From positions 1 through 6,325 of the forward strand of contig JAGROF010000265.1 of the NCBI GenBank assembly GCA_020440405.1: a stretch of DNA of 6,325 nt. The letters run 5' to 3'. Positions within the stretch are counted from its first letter, which is position 1; each line of letters begins with the position of its first letter. The stretch is from Chlamydiia bacterium. GTDB lineage: Bacteria; Chlamydiota; Chlamydiia; Chlamydiales; Simkaniaceae. The position numbers and the translations under genes are program-made. Of this stretch, positions 6,323 to 6,325 are shown piece by piece. The notes under the pieces were generated by a model. The model did no database searches, had not been told where the DNA came from, and worked only from the letters and a program-made list of their open reading frames with translations.

Positions 6323-6325
6323 TCT

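Overview
The window holds one very large gene, a small gene coupled to it, and the 3' end of a third gene. The large gene (minus strand, 6149 down to 834, 1771 residues) encodes a Sec-exported RHS/YD-repeat protein: signal peptide, beta-rich N-terminal domain, about 1000 residues of YD repeats, the RHS-associated core motif, and a 263-residue variable C-terminal 'tip'. Its stop codon overlaps the ATG of a 185-residue membrane-anchored protein (837 down to 280) in an ATGA junction. This is the layout expected of a polymorphic toxin followed by its immunity protein. From the left edge, the plus strand carries the last 93 codons of what looks like a SAM-dependent methyltransferase; it meets the small gene tail to tail with a 4-base overlap.

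The organism is most likely a chlamydia-related bacterium (environmental Chlamydiae such as the Waddlia/Parachlamydia/Simkania groups). This rests on remembered family resemblance: the N-terminal 'GCVNVISGDYV' type of RHS start, a tip resembling the chlamydial DUF687 family, and a small protein of a kind I associate with those genomes. No marker gene in the window proves it. The DNA is of moderate GC content, and the tip and the small gene are visibly more AT-rich than the adjoining RHS core.

The 176 bases upstream of the RHS gene (6150-6325) contain the most unusual non-coding structure. A perfect 14-bp inverted repeat with a 4-base loop has the Shine-Dalgarno bases in its loop and the start codon inside its 3' arm, so it could form an mRNA hairpin that controls translation. 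Further upstream a second perfect inverted repeat (17-bp arms, 28-base spacer) lies next to the window edge. A weak promoter -10 candidate lies between them.

Working model (inference): the RHS shell is exported by Sec and presents or releases its C-terminal alpha/beta-hydrolase-like domain. The co-translated anchored protein protects the producer or assists the RHS protein. Expression is limited by the start-site hairpin. No tRNA, rRNA, CRISPR array, insertion sequence or convincing terminator was found.
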